Source: Proteus faecis
GTDB taxonomy: Bacteria > Pseudomonadota > Gammaproteobacteria > Enterobacterales > Enterobacteriaceae
Direction: 5' to 3'
Length of the DNA stretch: 64,000 bases
NCBI RefSeq assembly: GCF_003144395.1
Contig: NZ_PENZ01000007.1
Span: forward strand, 124,001-188,000
In this document: positions 54,549 to 63,253 of the stretch, one piece after another
How positions within the stretch are numbered: position 1 is the stretch's first letter
Layout of the letters: every line of letters starts with the position of its first letter
The notes under the pieces: model-generated
What the model was told of the DNA's origin: nothing
The model's input: the letters and a program-made list of their open reading frames with translations, nothing else
Databases searched by the model: none
Program-made: the position numbers and the translations under genes

Positions 54549-56921
54549 TTATTGACGGCCTTTCTTAATAGCAGAAACATGGCGTTTAAATTTTATATGT
54601 GAAGGCAACACTTTCGCCTCGCGTTCATCTTCAACAATGGCTCTAACCCAAAAATCTCCGTTTTCATCTACATTAATTCCCTGAATTTCATGCTCAAATC
54701 CTGGGAATTCTTTATCAAAGTTCTGTAATGCTTTAAGGTAACCAATAATACCTTGATCCCCTTTAGGTAGGCGTTCACCAGGCATAAGTACAGGAATTCC
54801 TGGTGGGTAAGGGACTAACATAGTCGCAGAAATACGGCCTGAAAAATCATCTAGAGGGATATGCTCTGCTTTATAACGAACCACTTTTTGGTAAGCATCA
54901 GCAGGGGACATTACAGGTGTAGGGTCAGTATTTACCGCCTCACTAATATGTTTCATTAAATCCAACTCATCCATCTTATTGTGCATAGTTTGGCAAAGTT
55001 GTTTTAATGTCATTTTTGCATATTTAGGAGACGCTTCTTTAAGTGATGGGATTGCTTCTGTCGCTAACGCATTTGAATCATAGAGTTTTTTAAAGGTGAG
55101 TAAACTTTCTAATAGTGTTCCCCATTTTCCTTTTGTCACTCCGACAGAGAACAGAATTAAAATGGTGTAATCTCCTGTTCTTGCGATCTCAATACGACGA
55201 TCATCTAAAAATTTCGTGATGATATAACCAGGAATACCCATTTTTTGGTATTGGCCATCCGCGGTAATTCCGGGGCAAGTTATCGTCACTTTCACAGGAT
55301 CTAGCATACTGTCGCTATCGGCAATATCTTCATCAGAAAAACCATGCCATTTATCACCCGCTTTTAATGTCCAGCAATCTGACTCTTGGCTTAACAGATT
55401 AAGAGGCGCTTGCTCAAAACTGTGGCTTTCACCTGTTTTCGGATCACGTACTTGGGTCGGTTGTAATACATCAAAGAACCACTCTGATTCACCATTCTGT
55501 TCTTTTAATTGACGTTTGACAGAGACAACCGCCTTACGAAAACCAATGGCTTCTTCAATCGATTCCTGTACTAAAGATAGACCTGATTCACCTTTCATCA
55601 TACCAACAGCAACATCAATAGAAGCAATAATTGGGTAATAAGGCGATGTTGTGCCATGCATCATAAATGAGTCATTAAAATCATCAAAATTTAAAGGTGC
55701 ACGATCACTTTTCTTCACATGGATCATCGATGCCATAGAGAGTGATGGCAACATTTTATGTGTTGATTGCACTGCAAAAATGGTAGGACGGTTTGGCATA
55801 TCCTCAGCAACATCCATCGCAAAACGATTTTTATACAGAGGATGAAAACGCGCATAAGCATACCATGCTTCATCAAAATGAATACGAGGTACACTGACGG
55901 CTAAATTCTTTACGACATCATTGACATTGTAACAAAAACCATCATAAGTACAGTTGGTAACCACGGCATAAGTAGGCTCCGTACTAACGGCACCTTCTGC
56001 TAGCGGGCTCTCTTTTATCAGTTGACTAATACTTGCTTGTGATAATCGTTTGGTTGGAATAGGGCCAATTAATCCATATCCATTACGTGTTGGTTTCAAA
56101 TAAACAGGGCGTCCTTGTGAAAGCGTCAAACCATGATTAAGCGATTTATGGCAGTTTCTATCAACGACTACGATTTCATTAGCGCCTACAGCACCTTGAG
56201 CAACAATACGGTTAGAGCCTGATGAACCAGACACACCATAAAATGTCCAATCAGCACCGAATAGCTCTGCGGCAATTTCTTCTGATGTTTTTGATGGACC
56301 GGCATGAATAAGATAATCACCCATTTCAGCCGTAGCGACACCAATATCCGCCCGCATCATATTTTCACCAAAGAAATTAATAAACTCGATGCCAATAGGA
56401 TGTTTTAAATATGCCATACCGCCCATATGCCCAGGGCAATCCCAGTAATAATCACCATCCTCAGTGAAATTTTTTAATGTTTTAAAATAAGGCGGTAAAA
56501 GGCTTTCTGCATAGCGATGGATTAACGTATAAATGCGATTCGCCGTAAATGTAGCTGTTTCTGAATAAAGATAGATATATTCGCTAACTTCTTTGAGAAT
56601 ATTGATAGAGACATTATCTGTAATATTTTCTTCGGAGATTAATAATATCGGTGTATCTGAATTTCTCTGTCTGAATAATGAAATAAAACCTTCGGCTTCT
56701 ATATTCATTTTGGGATTGTTATTATCCCAAAAAATACCAATAGCACTATATTTTGGGCTTTCTTTTATATATTTAATGCCATGATGAATATTATCTGCAA
56801 TTTGGGCTACAAATCCACGTTCAGCAATTGCTTTTTGTAAAGATGTTAATGCCTGTTTAGCCGGGCTATCTTCTTTTAGCCCAGATGAAGAGACAAATAA
56901 TACATTATGATTAAATTTCAC
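54549..56921 (-). CDS. AdiA-like PLP-dependent basic amino acid decarboxylase
   Basis: 790 residues from the GTG at 56921, which has an ideal GGAGG ribosome site at a five-base spacing; frames starting at 56933 or 56942 would place that site inside the coding region. The N-terminal wing domain (about 1-150) is diverged. The PLP domain has the catalytic lysine in QSTHKML (about residue 390), with HFDEAWYAYARFHPLY and VVVDRNCHKSLNHGL preceding it. It is closest in wording to the arginine decarboxylase AdiA (CTYDGFCYN, FDEAWY, STHK, PYPPGIPVLMPGE), but 35 residues longer. Substrate is not certain: it may be arginine, ornithine or lysine. It lies between two antiporter genes, the layout of an acid-resistance or polyamine-production system. 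Confidence 0.82.
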   Translation of the reverse strand: MKFNHNVLFVSSSGLKEDSPAKQALTSLQKAIAERGFVAQIADNIHHGIKYIKESPKYSAIGIFWDNNNPKMNIEAEGFISLFRQRNSDTPILLISEENITDNVSINILKEVSEYIYLYSETATFTANRIYTLIHRYAESLLPPYFKTLKNFTEDGDYYWDCPGHMGGMAYLKHPIGIEFINFFGENMMRADIGVATAEMGDYLIHAGPSKTSEEIAAELFGADWTFYGVSGSSGSNRIVAQGAVGANEIVVVDRNCHKSLNHGLTLSQGRPVYLKPTRNGYGLIGPIPTKRLSQASISQLIKESPLAEGAVSTEPTYAVVTNCTYDGFCYNVNDVVKNLAVSVPRIHFDEAWYAYARFHPLYKNRFAMDVAEDMPNRPTIFAVQSTHKMLPSLSMASMIHVKKSDRAPLNFDDFNDSFMMHGTTSPYYPIIASIDVAVGMMKGESGLSLVQESIEEAIGFRKAVVSVKRQLKEQNGESEWFFDVLQPTQVRDPKTGESHSFEQAPLNLLSQESDCWTLKAGDKWHGFSDEDIADSDSMLDPVKVTITCPGITADGQYQKMGIPGYIITKFLDDRRIEIARTGDYTILILFSVGVTKGKWGTLLESLLTFKKLYDSNALATEAIPSLKEASPKYAKMTLKQLCQTMHNKMDELDLMKHISEAVNTDPTPVMSPADAYQKVVRYKAEHIPLDDFSGRISATMLVPYPPGIPVLMPGERLPKGDQGIIGYLKALQNFDKEFPGFEHEIQGINVDENGDFWVRAIVEDEREAKVLPSHIKFKRHVSAIKKGRQ

Positions 56922-57022
56922 GGACACCTCCATAGGTATCAAATACCTATATTTATTAGGTTTACATTACATTACTCATTTTACTTCACAAAAAATAAGT
57001 TAGTCATTTCACAATAATCAAA

Positions 57023-58483
57023 TTAAAATTTAATAAAATCATTCAAATATAAAATAATAGTTAATATGTCCAGCATGATAATAAAAATAAAGAACATGCG
57101 TTCTGTGGGCGTAAATATCACTTTTTTCTCTTGGTATCGAGACCACACAAAGAGGGGAATACCCAAAGTCAGTAAAATAGGAACCATTGCTAAATACTTT
57201 ATTTCACAGGCATAAAACATAAATAGACAAAAGGCTAATCCAATAAAACCACTAACCAAGGCTGAGATTTTTCCTTTATCTGCATATTTAGAAAAATCAC
57301 CTGATAAGCAGAGTTGTAATAAATATGCAGAAGAAGTTAAATAAGCAGGTAAAACCATTAATGCGGAAATGGCTAACATTGTTAACCAAGCATTATTGGA
57401 GAAATAAACAACAAAGACGACTAACTGCATAAATAGGCTACTGACCCAAAGTGATACGCTAGCAGCGCCATTTTCATTTTTAGTGGCAAAGGCTTTCGGG
57501 AAAGTTCCATTCTGAGCCGCGGCCATAGGAATTTCAGCACAAATCATTGTCCACGCTAACCAACTGGTTAATACGGAAACCAAAACGCCGATATTAATTA
57601 ACCATTCCCCCCAATCTCCTGACACTGTTTTTAATATTCCTGCCGTAGATGGGGTTGGTATCATGCTCAATGTTTTTTGAGATAAAACACCAAAAGGTAA
57701 TATTGAAATAAAAATACAAATAATAAGTGAGACGATAAAGCCGATCAAAGTGGCTTTACTCACATCTTTCTTATTTCGAGCGCGTCCAGATAACGCAACA
57801 GCGCCTTCTACACCGATAAAACACCACAAAGCAACATCGAGTGGCGCTAATATTTGTTCTGAAATAGAACCCAGATTATCAGCGGGTATAGAGGCAGAAT
57901 TTCCCCAAAAATTATTGGTGAGTTCTTCATAATTAAGAAAATAAACGAGAATAAAAACAAAAATACTTAAAGGAATTAACTTAGCAAATGTACCAATAAT
58001 ATTAATTGCACCCGCTAGCTTTGTACCAGATAAAACAAGGTAATTAAATCCCCAGATGAGAATGGAGGCACCAATAATAGAAGGAATATTATTTCCCCCC
58101 TTAAAATCACCAGGTAAAAAATAATTTAAAGTATCCATAACCATAATAGCAAAAGCAACATTGCTAAATATGGTCATTAACCAATAGCCCCACGCCACAA
58201 TAAAAGCGACAAAAGATCCAAATCCTTCACGAGCATACATATAAATACCCGCTTGGAGATCTGGACGAACGTCAGATAGCACCATAAAAATGCGAGCAAT
58301 AAAATACATGCCAAAACCACAAATAAGCCAAGCAACAATAACTGGACCGACTTCCGATGTTGCAGCCATATTTTGTGGTAGACCATCAACACCACTGCCT
58401 ATCATTGAACTAATGACGATAGCAACAAGTGCAAGCAAGCCTATTTTTTGGCTTGTATTTTTATTAGAAGCGCCCTTTGACAT
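57023..58483 (-). CDS. ArcD-type basic amino acid antiporter, copy 2
   Basis: 486 residues, about 12 helices. The N-terminus GLLALVAIVISSMIGSGVDGLPQN has the G-S-G loop that contacts the substrate, slightly altered relative to copy 1 (GGGVFSLPQ becomes GSGVDGLPQ). The remaining helices read almost in parallel to copy 1 (GYWLMT, IWGFNYLVLSGTKLAG). It is the first gene of the minus-strand unit, with a weak ribosome site and a 480-base AT-rich region upstream. The change in the substrate loop suggests different substrates for the two copies. Confidence 0.85.
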   Translation of the reverse strand: MSKGASNKNTSQKIGLLALVAIVISSMIGSGVDGLPQNMAATSEVGPVIVAWLICGFGMYFIARIFMVLSDVRPDLQAGIYMYAREGFGSFVAFIVAWGYWLMTIFSNVAFAIMVMDTLNYFLPGDFKGGNNIPSIIGASILIWGFNYLVLSGTKLAGAINIIGTFAKLIPLSIFVFILVYFLNYEELTNNFWGNSASIPADNLGSISEQILAPLDVALWCFIGVEGAVALSGRARNKKDVSKATLIGFIVSLIICIFISILPFGVLSQKTLSMIPTPSTAGILKTVSGDWGEWLINIGVLVSVLTSWLAWTMICAEIPMAAAQNGTFPKAFATKNENGAASVSLWVSSLFMQLVVFVVYFSNNAWLTMLAISALMVLPAYLTSSAYLLQLCLSGDFSKYADKGKISALVSGFIGLAFCLFMFYACEIKYLAMVPILLTLGIPLFVWSRYQEKKVIFTPTERMFFIFIIMLDILTIILYLNDFIKF

Positions 58484-58963
58484 ATTATTATTAACCCTAT
58501 TGCAACAATAATTTTATTAAAACTATTAGTTAATTTTTAATTATAGTTAAATATAAAAATGATACAGGTTTTATCCTATATATCACTGTAATAATGATGT
58601 GTATAACCTATTTAAGATGAACAATCGTATACTATGTGATAATTATTTAATCATCTTGAGATAAAAAATAACAAACAAAACAACTAAAAAATAGATATAA
58701 GTCAAAAAAAATACTCACATAAGAATAATTATAATTTATTCATTGTGTTAGACATAAAAAACTAATTATTATTAATCTTATTAAGATGATTATAATTGTA
58801 TATTTAAACCTTTATAAAAAAGTCACCATATAAAAAATTCAAGTAGTTAAAGACAAAAAACCTTATTTAAAAACAATCTACATAGTTAATATTACTTACG
58901 TATTAATATGTAGATGTTTATATTAAGAATATACTTTTTAAATAGGTGTTCTTAATTTGGATA
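58484..58963. promoter_or_regulatory. AT-rich region upstream of the antiporter-decarboxylase genes
   Basis: 480 very AT-rich bases. The heptamer AAGATGA occurs at 58614-58620 and 58783-58789, and inverted at 58651-58657; copies one and two form a widely spaced inverted repeat. No leader peptide of the speFL kind was found on the minus strand: all ATG frames are under ten codons. The promoter for the decarboxylase unit should lie here. Confidence 0.45.
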
Positions 58964-59749
58964 TTAAAAACAATCTATATTTAATCCATCCATACTAAAG
59001 TGAGAAGGCGATTGCCCCATCTGCTTTTTAAACATCGTTGAGAAAGAGCCAGCGCTGTTATAACCCAAATCAAAAGCAATTTCGGTGATCCCACGACCGG
59101 ATAAGATTTGTGTTAATGAATTCAACAAACAGACTTGTTGTCGCCATTGTGAAAATGACATCCCTGTTTGTTGACGGAAAAAACGGCTAAAAGAGCGCTC
59201 ACTTTTATGTAATTTATCTGCCCACTGTTGAGGTAAAGAATCTATTTTAGGATCACGAATAAAATCACGGCATAATTTCGCTAATTTACTGTCTTGCGGA
59301 ATAGGTGCAAAAAACGGTAACGGTTTTGCTTTCGCTAATTCACATAAAATTAGCTGCATTAAAAAGCCATCTCGCCCTTTTTTATCATATTCTGCGGGCA
59401 CATCTACCGCTTCAAGCAATAGTTGACGAAAAAGAGGAGAAACACTGACCACTTCACATTGTTTGCTATGACGAGGTGCTGCTGAAGGCTCAATATACAA
59501 GCTTCGGGTGCTCACATCTAACATACGAGTTTCATGCCCAGTTTCTGGCGGGATCCAAACGCCACAAGACGGTGGAATAACCCACTCACCATCATCTGTA
59601 CTCACTTCAATTAAACCTGTGGCAGGGTATAAAAACTGAGCTCGGCGATGTTGATGAGTTTCTAACAACGTATTGGGCAAATAGTCTGTACCCAGCGCAA
59701 TAACATCTCGGTCAAGTGAATCAACGCTTTTTAAAGGTACATTTCTCAC
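58964..59749 (-). CDS. AraC-family regulator (NimR-like cupin type)
   Basis: 261 residues with an N-terminal cupin (about 20-100, HRRAQFLYPATGLIEVSTDDG and VWIPPETGHET) and a C-terminal AraC HTH (about 165-255) containing SERSFSRFFRQQTGMSFSQWR and GYNSAGSFSTMFKKQMGQSP. The arrangement is like E. coli NimR (YeaM). It is divergent from dmsA and in the same direction as the decarboxylase unit, 480 bases away; its target is uncertain. No nimT-type transporter is adjacent. Confidence 0.8.
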   Translation of the reverse strand: MRNVPLKSVDSLDRDVIALGTDYLPNTLLETHQHRRAQFLYPATGLIEVSTDDGEWVIPPSCGVWIPPETGHETRMLDVSTRSLYIEPSAAPRHSKQCEVVSVSPLFRQLLLEAVDVPAEYDKKGRDGFLMQLILCELAKAKPLPFFAPIPQDSKLAKLCRDFIRDPKIDSLPQQWADKLHKSERSFSRFFRQQTGMSFSQWRQQVCLLNSLTQILSGRGITEIAFDLGYNSAGSFSTMFKKQMGQSPSHFSMDGLNIDCF

Positions 59750-60194
59750 AATTTAGGTAGCTCTCTTTCTATTTTCGTTCTTTTAATATAGCAGTTATCC
59801 CACACTCTACACACCAGCAAATAATGACCTATATAATTAAAATCGCTATATATTTAAATAAACAATGCAAGTGACTTATATGAAATTTCAACCTTCTTGA
59901 TATCTATTTAATAAATTCTATTAACAATCAAAAAACGCGCTTTTAACACACCTCGGAAATAGGCTGAAATTCAAATGTCATTGTCTGGTTTTAGAATGTT
60001 GGCAAAAGATTAATCAACTACTATCCCTCTCGCAGAGGTGATTTAGAGCACTCTGCAATTATCTATGCATTCAATAATAATGCAGCGGATACCAGACATT
60101 CCCTTTATTCATAGCCTAGAAAAATCACGCACATTCTTTATATCAAGTATCGGGTATATCGGGATCCGCCTATTATGTTTAAGGTAGAGTTCAT
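59750..60194 (+). promoter_or_regulatory. Upstream region of dms operon
   Basis: 445 bases between the AraC-type gene and dmsA. It includes a predicted multi-stem RNA (separate entry). A segment TTGATATCTATTTAATAA near 59897 is a partial match to an FNR site (TTGAT-N4-ATCAA), with a perfect left half and a poor right half. The segment after 60100 is promoter-like but no elements were fixed. Confidence 0.4.
59982..60098 (+). ncRNA. Predicted three-stem structured RNA leader upstream of dmsA
   Basis: P1: TGTCTGGT (59982-59989) pairs perfectly with ACCAGACA (60091-60098). P2: GCAGAG (60032-60037) with CTCTGC (60051-60056). P3: TGCATT (60066-60071) with AATGCA (60079-60084). A competing pairing, GAATGT (59994-59999) with ACATTC (60096-60101), overlaps P1. 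The element ends 96 bases before the start of a molybdoenzyme operon. Moco-type leaders occur before molybdenum enzyme genes, but I could not match that family's conserved bases by eye. Existence as an RNA is inferred from pairing only. Confidence 0.4.
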
Positions 60195-62615
60195 ATGAGC
60201 AATCAGTCCGATCACGATAGTGATACAAAGAGTATTCTCAACAATGTTAGCCGCCGTCACTTTATTCAAGCGAGCTCAGCATTAGTCACCCTTCCTTTTC
60301 TCGCATCAAACTCTTTTGCTGCGACAACAGATAACGCTATCCCAGTAAAATCAATAATGACCGAAGAGGGTGAACGCGTTGTTTCAACTTGCAGCAGCTT
60401 TGACTGTGGCGGTAAATGTGATATTCGAGCCCATGTAAAAGATGGCAAAGTCACCCGAATTAGTACACGCCCTGATGCTGACTTAGATGAAGAAATGCCA
60501 ATTATGCGTGCCTGTGTACGAGGCCGTGGTTATCGTAAATTTGTCTATCACCCAGACCGCTTAAAATACCCAATGAAACGTGTAGGTAAACGTGGTGAAG
60601 GCAAATTTGAACGTATCACGTGGGAAGAAGCGACCACGCTTATTGCACAAAATATGCAACGTATTAATGATCAATATGGCCCAGCATCTCGCTTTGTTAG
60701 CTTAAGCACAGGTGTCACTGGCGGTATTTTCTCAGGTGCGAATATGTTACGTCGCCTGTTTAATATCACTGGGGGTTTTCTGGAGAACTATCACTCTGTC
60801 AGTAACGGCAATACTCTTGCTGTCACCCCTTATACTTACGGCACCGCCGCCAGTGGTAGTACACTCGACACGTTAGAAGATACCCCGCTTGTCATTTTAT
60901 GGGGTCATAACCCTAACGAAACTATTTTTGGCCATTCAAACCATTTCTTCCAAAAAATGAAGAAAAACGGCACTAAATTTATTGTCGTTGACCCTCGTTA
61001 TTCTGATACCGCCTCTTCTTTAGCTGATCAGTGGATCCCATTACTGCCAACAACAGATAATGCCATGATGGATGCGATGATGTATGTCATCGTCAGTGAG
61101 AGCCTGCACGATCAAGCATTTATCGATAAATACACTATTGGCTTTGATGAACACCAAATGCCAGAAGGTGTAGGTAAAAATGAATCTTTAGTTGCCTATT
61201 TGATGGGTAAAAAAGATGGCATTAAGAAAACCCCTGAATGGGCAGAACCTATCACTAAAGTGCCTGCTGATACTATCCGCCAATTAGCCCGTGAATATGC
61301 TTCGACAAACCCAGCGGCATTAATACAAGGCTGGGGTCCTCAGCGCCATATTTGTGGTGAACGGACGGCGCGTGGGGCAACATTACTTGCCACTATTACC
61401 GGTAATGTGGGTGTTCGTGGTGGTTGGGCTGCTGGTTATGGTATGGCATTAAACTCTGAACTGCGTAAAACCATCGCGGGACCAAGTCTATTAACCAATC
61501 CAGTAAAAGCGAAAATCAATATCACCAACTGGGTACAAGCATGTGAAGATAAAAATTTAGTCACACCTGAGAATGGGTTACTGAATGCCGAGAAACTTGA
61601 TACGGAAATCAAGATGATTTTCTCAATGGCCGGTAACTACATGACAAACCAAAATACCGATATTCTTCATGCCGCGAAAGTACTTGAAGATGAATCGAAA
61701 GTAGAATTTATTGTTTGTAGTGATCTCTATCTGACACCAAGTGCAAAATACGCCGATATTTTACTGCCAGAAACTAGCTTCTTAGAACGCTGGAACATCG
61801 GTGGTACATGGAGTTATGGCGACTATATTATTCTTTCTGAAAAAGTGATTGAACCTGAATTTGAGCGTCGCACTGACTACGATTGGTTACGTGAAGTTGC
61901 CAATAAATTAGGGGTGGGCGAACAATTTAGCGAAGGTAAAGAGACAGACCGCGATTGGATTGAATATTTAGTTAATGACGCCAGTGTTAAACGCCCTGAA
62001 GACGGTATTCCAACCTTTAAAGAGCTATTGGTTAAACGCCGTCATCTATTAAAACATCGTCCTCATACTCAAAATGTAGCGTTTGAGAAAAATATCCAAG
62101 ATATCGAGAATAACCCATTCCCAACGCCATCAGGCAAAATTGAAATTTTCTCTAAACGCTTATATGACATGAATAATGTCGATATTCCTGCACTCTCTCA
62201 TTATGTACCCGCCATTGAGGGCCCTGAAGATAGGTTAACAGATAAATTCCCGTTACAACTTATCACATGGAAAGGGCGTAACCGCGCAAACTCGACGCAA
62301 TTTGCCAACCCGTGGTTACAAGAAGTACAACGCCAAGAGCTCTGGTTAAATCCGCTAGATGCCGAAGATAGAAACATCAAAGAAGGCGAAAAAGTCAAAG
62401 TATATAACGATCGTGGGGTAACGATGGTTCCCGTCAAATTAACACAACGAATTATGCCTGGTGTCGTCGCCTTGCAAGCAGGTGCTTGGTGGCAACCTGA
62501 TGCAAAAGGTATAGATCAAGGTGGATGTGCCAACGTATTAACATCATCCCGTAGCACCGCAATGGCACACGGCAATGCTCACCAAACATTATTGGTCGAG
62601 GTAGCAAAAGCATGA
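60195..62615 (+). CDS. dmsA: DmsA-type molybdopterin oxidoreductase catalytic subunit
   Basis: 806 residues, about the size of E. coli DmsA. A Tat signal with the twin arginines in VSRRHFIQ (about 19-25) exports it folded. The [4Fe-4S] FS0 cluster ligands are C-x4-C-x3-C (CSSFDCGGKC), then RACVRG. VGKRGEGKFERITWEEA is shared with E. coli DmsA. The probable molybdenum ligand serine is in YHSVSNGN at the position of DmsA Ser176. It reduces DMSO or a related S-/N-oxide at the periplasmic face. The precise substrate is inferred. Overlaps dmsB by four bases. Confidence 0.88.
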   Translation: MSNQSDHDSDTKSILNNVSRRHFIQASSALVTLPFLASNSFAATTDNAIPVKSIMTEEGERVVSTCSSFDCGGKCDIRAHVKDGKVTRISTRPDADLDEEMPIMRACVRGRGYRKFVYHPDRLKYPMKRVGKRGEGKFERITWEEATTLIAQNMQRINDQYGPASRFVSLSTGVTGGIFSGANMLRRLFNITGGFLENYHSVSNGNTLAVTPYTYGTAASGSTLDTLEDTPLVILWGHNPNETIFGHSNHFFQKMKKNGTKFIVVDPRYSDTASSLADQWIPLLPTTDNAMMDAMMYVIVSESLHDQAFIDKYTIGFDEHQMPEGVGKNESLVAYLMGKKDGIKKTPEWAEPITKVPADTIRQLAREYASTNPAALIQGWGPQRHICGERTARGATLLATITGNVGVRGGWAAGYGMALNSELRKTIAGPSLLTNPVKAKINITNWVQACEDKNLVTPENGLLNAEKLDTEIKMIFSMAGNYMTNQNTDILHAAKVLEDESKVEFIVCSDLYLTPSAKYADILLPETSFLERWNIGGTWSYGDYIILSEKVIEPEFERRTDYDWLREVANKLGVGEQFSEGKETDRDWIEYLVNDASVKRPEDGIPTFKELLVKRRHLLKHRPHTQNVAFEKNIQDIENNPFPTPSGKIEIFSKRLYDMNNVDIPALSHYVPAIEGPEDRLTDKFPLQLITWKGRNRANSTQFANPWLQEVQRQELWLNPLDAEDRNIKEGEKVKVYNDRGVTMVPVKLTQRIMPGVVALQAGAWWQPDAKGIDQGGCANVLTSSRSTAMAHGNAHQTLLVEVAKA

Positions 62616-63253
62616 GTAAATTTATCGTTTATCCCGCTGTAAGTAGCAAGCAGTTAGGATTTTATATCGACAGCGCTCGCTGTTCAGGTTGTAAAGCGTG
62701 TCAGGTGGCTTGCAAAGATAAAAACAATCTTGATGTTGGACGCAAATTTCGTCGTGTCTATGAAATCACGGGTGGTGGTTATACCCGTAATCCTAAAGGC
62801 GCGCTGATCAATAATGTCTTTGCTTACACGTTATCCATCTCTTGTAATCATTGTGACGACCCGATTTGCGTTAAAAACTGTCCAACAACAGCAATGCATA
62901 AGCGTGAAGGTGACGGCATCGTCATGGTAGATACAGATAAATGTGTCGGTTGTGGTGCTTGTGCGTGGTCTTGCCCTTATGGGGCGCCACAGATGAACCC
63001 TGAAACCAAACAGATGTCAAAATGCGATTTTTGCATCGATTTGCAACAAAAAGGTGAACAACCGGTTTGTGTCGCCACTTGTCCACTAGGTGCAATCCAA
63101 TTTGGCCCTATTAATGAACTCCGTGAACGCTATGGTGATTTAGATTATGTCACGGGTTTACCTTCACCTGAAATAACACATCCCAACCTTGTTATTAACC
63201 CACATCAGGGTGCCAATAATGACGGAATTAATAATAAGGGAGAAAGAAAATGA
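62612..63253 (+). CDS. dmsB: DmsB-type iron-sulfur electron-transfer subunit
   Basis: 213 residues. Four [4Fe-4S] sets are visible: CSGCKACQVACKDKN, CNHCDDPICVKNCP, CVGCGACAWSCPYGAP, and CDFC with CVATCP. It carries electrons from DmsC to DmsA. It overlaps dmsA (ATGA) and dmsC (four bases), so translation is coupled. Length is near that of E. coli DmsB (205). Confidence 0.93.
   Translation: MSKFIVYPAVSSKQLGFYIDSARCSGCKACQVACKDKNNLDVGRKFRRVYEITGGGYTRNPKGALINNVFAYTLSISCNHCDDPICVKNCPTTAMHKREGDGIVMVDTDKCVGCGACAWSCPYGAPQMNPETKQMSKCDFCIDLQQKGEQPVCVATCPLGAIQFGPINELRERYGDLDYVTGLPSPEITHPNLVINPHQGANNDGINNKGERK

Noticed and set aside
54549-56921. SpeF ornithine decarboxylase with PotE
   Set aside because: The enzyme's motifs are closer to AdiA and its length exceeds SpeF. 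The antiporters are of the ArcD type, and no speFL-type leader peptide was found.
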